DNA from: Pseudomonadota bacterium
GTDB lineage: Bacteria > Pseudomonadota > Gammaproteobacteria > Burkholderiales > Burkholderiaceae_C
Reading direction: 5' to 3'
Length of the DNA: 64,000 nucleotides
Assembly (NCBI GenBank): GCA_021816585.1
Contig: JAKAXL010000001.1
Span: forward strand, 1 to 64,000
A model generated the notes under the pieces. The model was not told the DNA's origin, searched no databases, and was given only the letters and a program-made list of their open reading frames with translations. Position 1 is the stretch's first letter, and each line of letters opens with the position of its first letter. Shown piece after piece: positions 63,741 to 64,000 of the stretch. The position numbers were made by a program, and so were the translations under genes.

Positions 63741-64000
63741 ATGCCCCACAGCCTCGTCATCGCACGCCCCGAAGGTCCGGCGCAGCAACTCGTGCTGCTG
63801 TTCCACGGATTCGGCGCCGACGAGCGCGACATGCAGCCGCTGGGGCTGCGACTGGCCGGGGAGTTCGCGCAGGCCTGCGTGGTCAGCGTGCGCTCGCCGC
63901 AGGCCTGCGCCGGCGGCCGCGGCTACCAGTGGTTCGCGGTGCAGGGAGTCGACGAGCACAACCGTGTCGAGCGGGTGGCCGAGGCGCTGCCGGACTTTCT
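63741..64000 (+). CDS. Phospholipase/carboxylesterase family alpha/beta hydrolase, 3' truncated
   Basis: The first 86 residues are visible before the window ends. MPHSLVIARPEGPAQQLVLL then FHGFGADERDMQPLG is the oxyanion-hole region of the YpfH/carboxylesterase family; the catalytic Ser motif would be beyond the edge. ATG at 63741, 61 bases after the dioxygenase. Confidence 0.82.
   Translation, partial: MPHSLVIARPEGPAQQLVLLFHGFGADERDMQPLGLRLAGEFAQACVVSVRSPQACAGGRGYQWFAVQGVDEHNRVERVAEALPDF

Overview
The window is GC-rich throughout, densely coding, and reads as chromosomal DNA of a betaproteobacterium, most likely a member of the Burkholderiales. The pointers are a urea ABC transporter (urtABCDE) next to urease, a yebC-purD pair, a tcuRABC-type locus, a CO-dehydrogenase-like molybdenum hydroxylase in S-L-M order, and bacterial-type GlnS and PurU. 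Genus is not assigned. I see no insertion sequence, prophage, CRISPR array or rRNA, and the window edges cut a gene at each end.

Layout. 1-2500: an antiporter-like membrane protein (5' truncated) and a CaiB/BaiF CoA transferase. 2517-11344: housekeeping genes (purD, yebC, glnS, icd, purU) with a 2-oxoglutarate/Fe oxygenase and small unknowns. 11408-13434: a cytochrome c made of two nearly identical haem domains, tRNA-Arg(CCG), and a putative outer-membrane protein behind a Fur-box-like site. 13524-15477: thiE-thiM-VOC protein. 15554-23910: tcuR divergent from tcuA-tcuB-transporter, followed by a rearranged CaiB-like protein and an acyl-CoA synthetase. 23926-35305: the urea region. ureD lies alone on the plus strand and converges on ureABCEFG (minus). 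urtABCDE is divergent from ureA. 35349-43286: a GAF/Fis regulator without an AAA+ domain, a form-II CoxSLM-like molybdenum hydroxylase, MoxR and VWA proteins, and a MocA-like cytidylyltransferase. 43428-48254: a cytoplasmic molybdopterin oxidoreductase complex best matched to SoeABC sulfite dehydrogenase. 48446-57613: recC-recB-recD. 57641-59641: an AcoR-like sigma54 activator. 59824-64000: MarR, cytochrome b561, two YceI proteins, GST, a DODA-type dioxygenase and a truncated esterase.

How the parts work together. The strongest regulatory signal is in the urea region. A consensus -24/-12 promoter reads into urtA. A weaker one with the same exact spacing reads into ureA. A third stands in front of ureD. 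Two NtrC-like half-site pairs, 30 bp apart, lie between the divergent promoters. This suggests that urea uptake, urease structural/accessory genes and the displaced ureD form one nitrogen-limitation regulon. The molybdenum hydroxylase carries its own maturation set (MoxR, VWA, MocA). The Soe-like complex is a second, unrelated molybdoenzyme.

Limits: family assignments come from recognising motifs and length, with no database search. Promoter and operator calls are pattern matches by eye.
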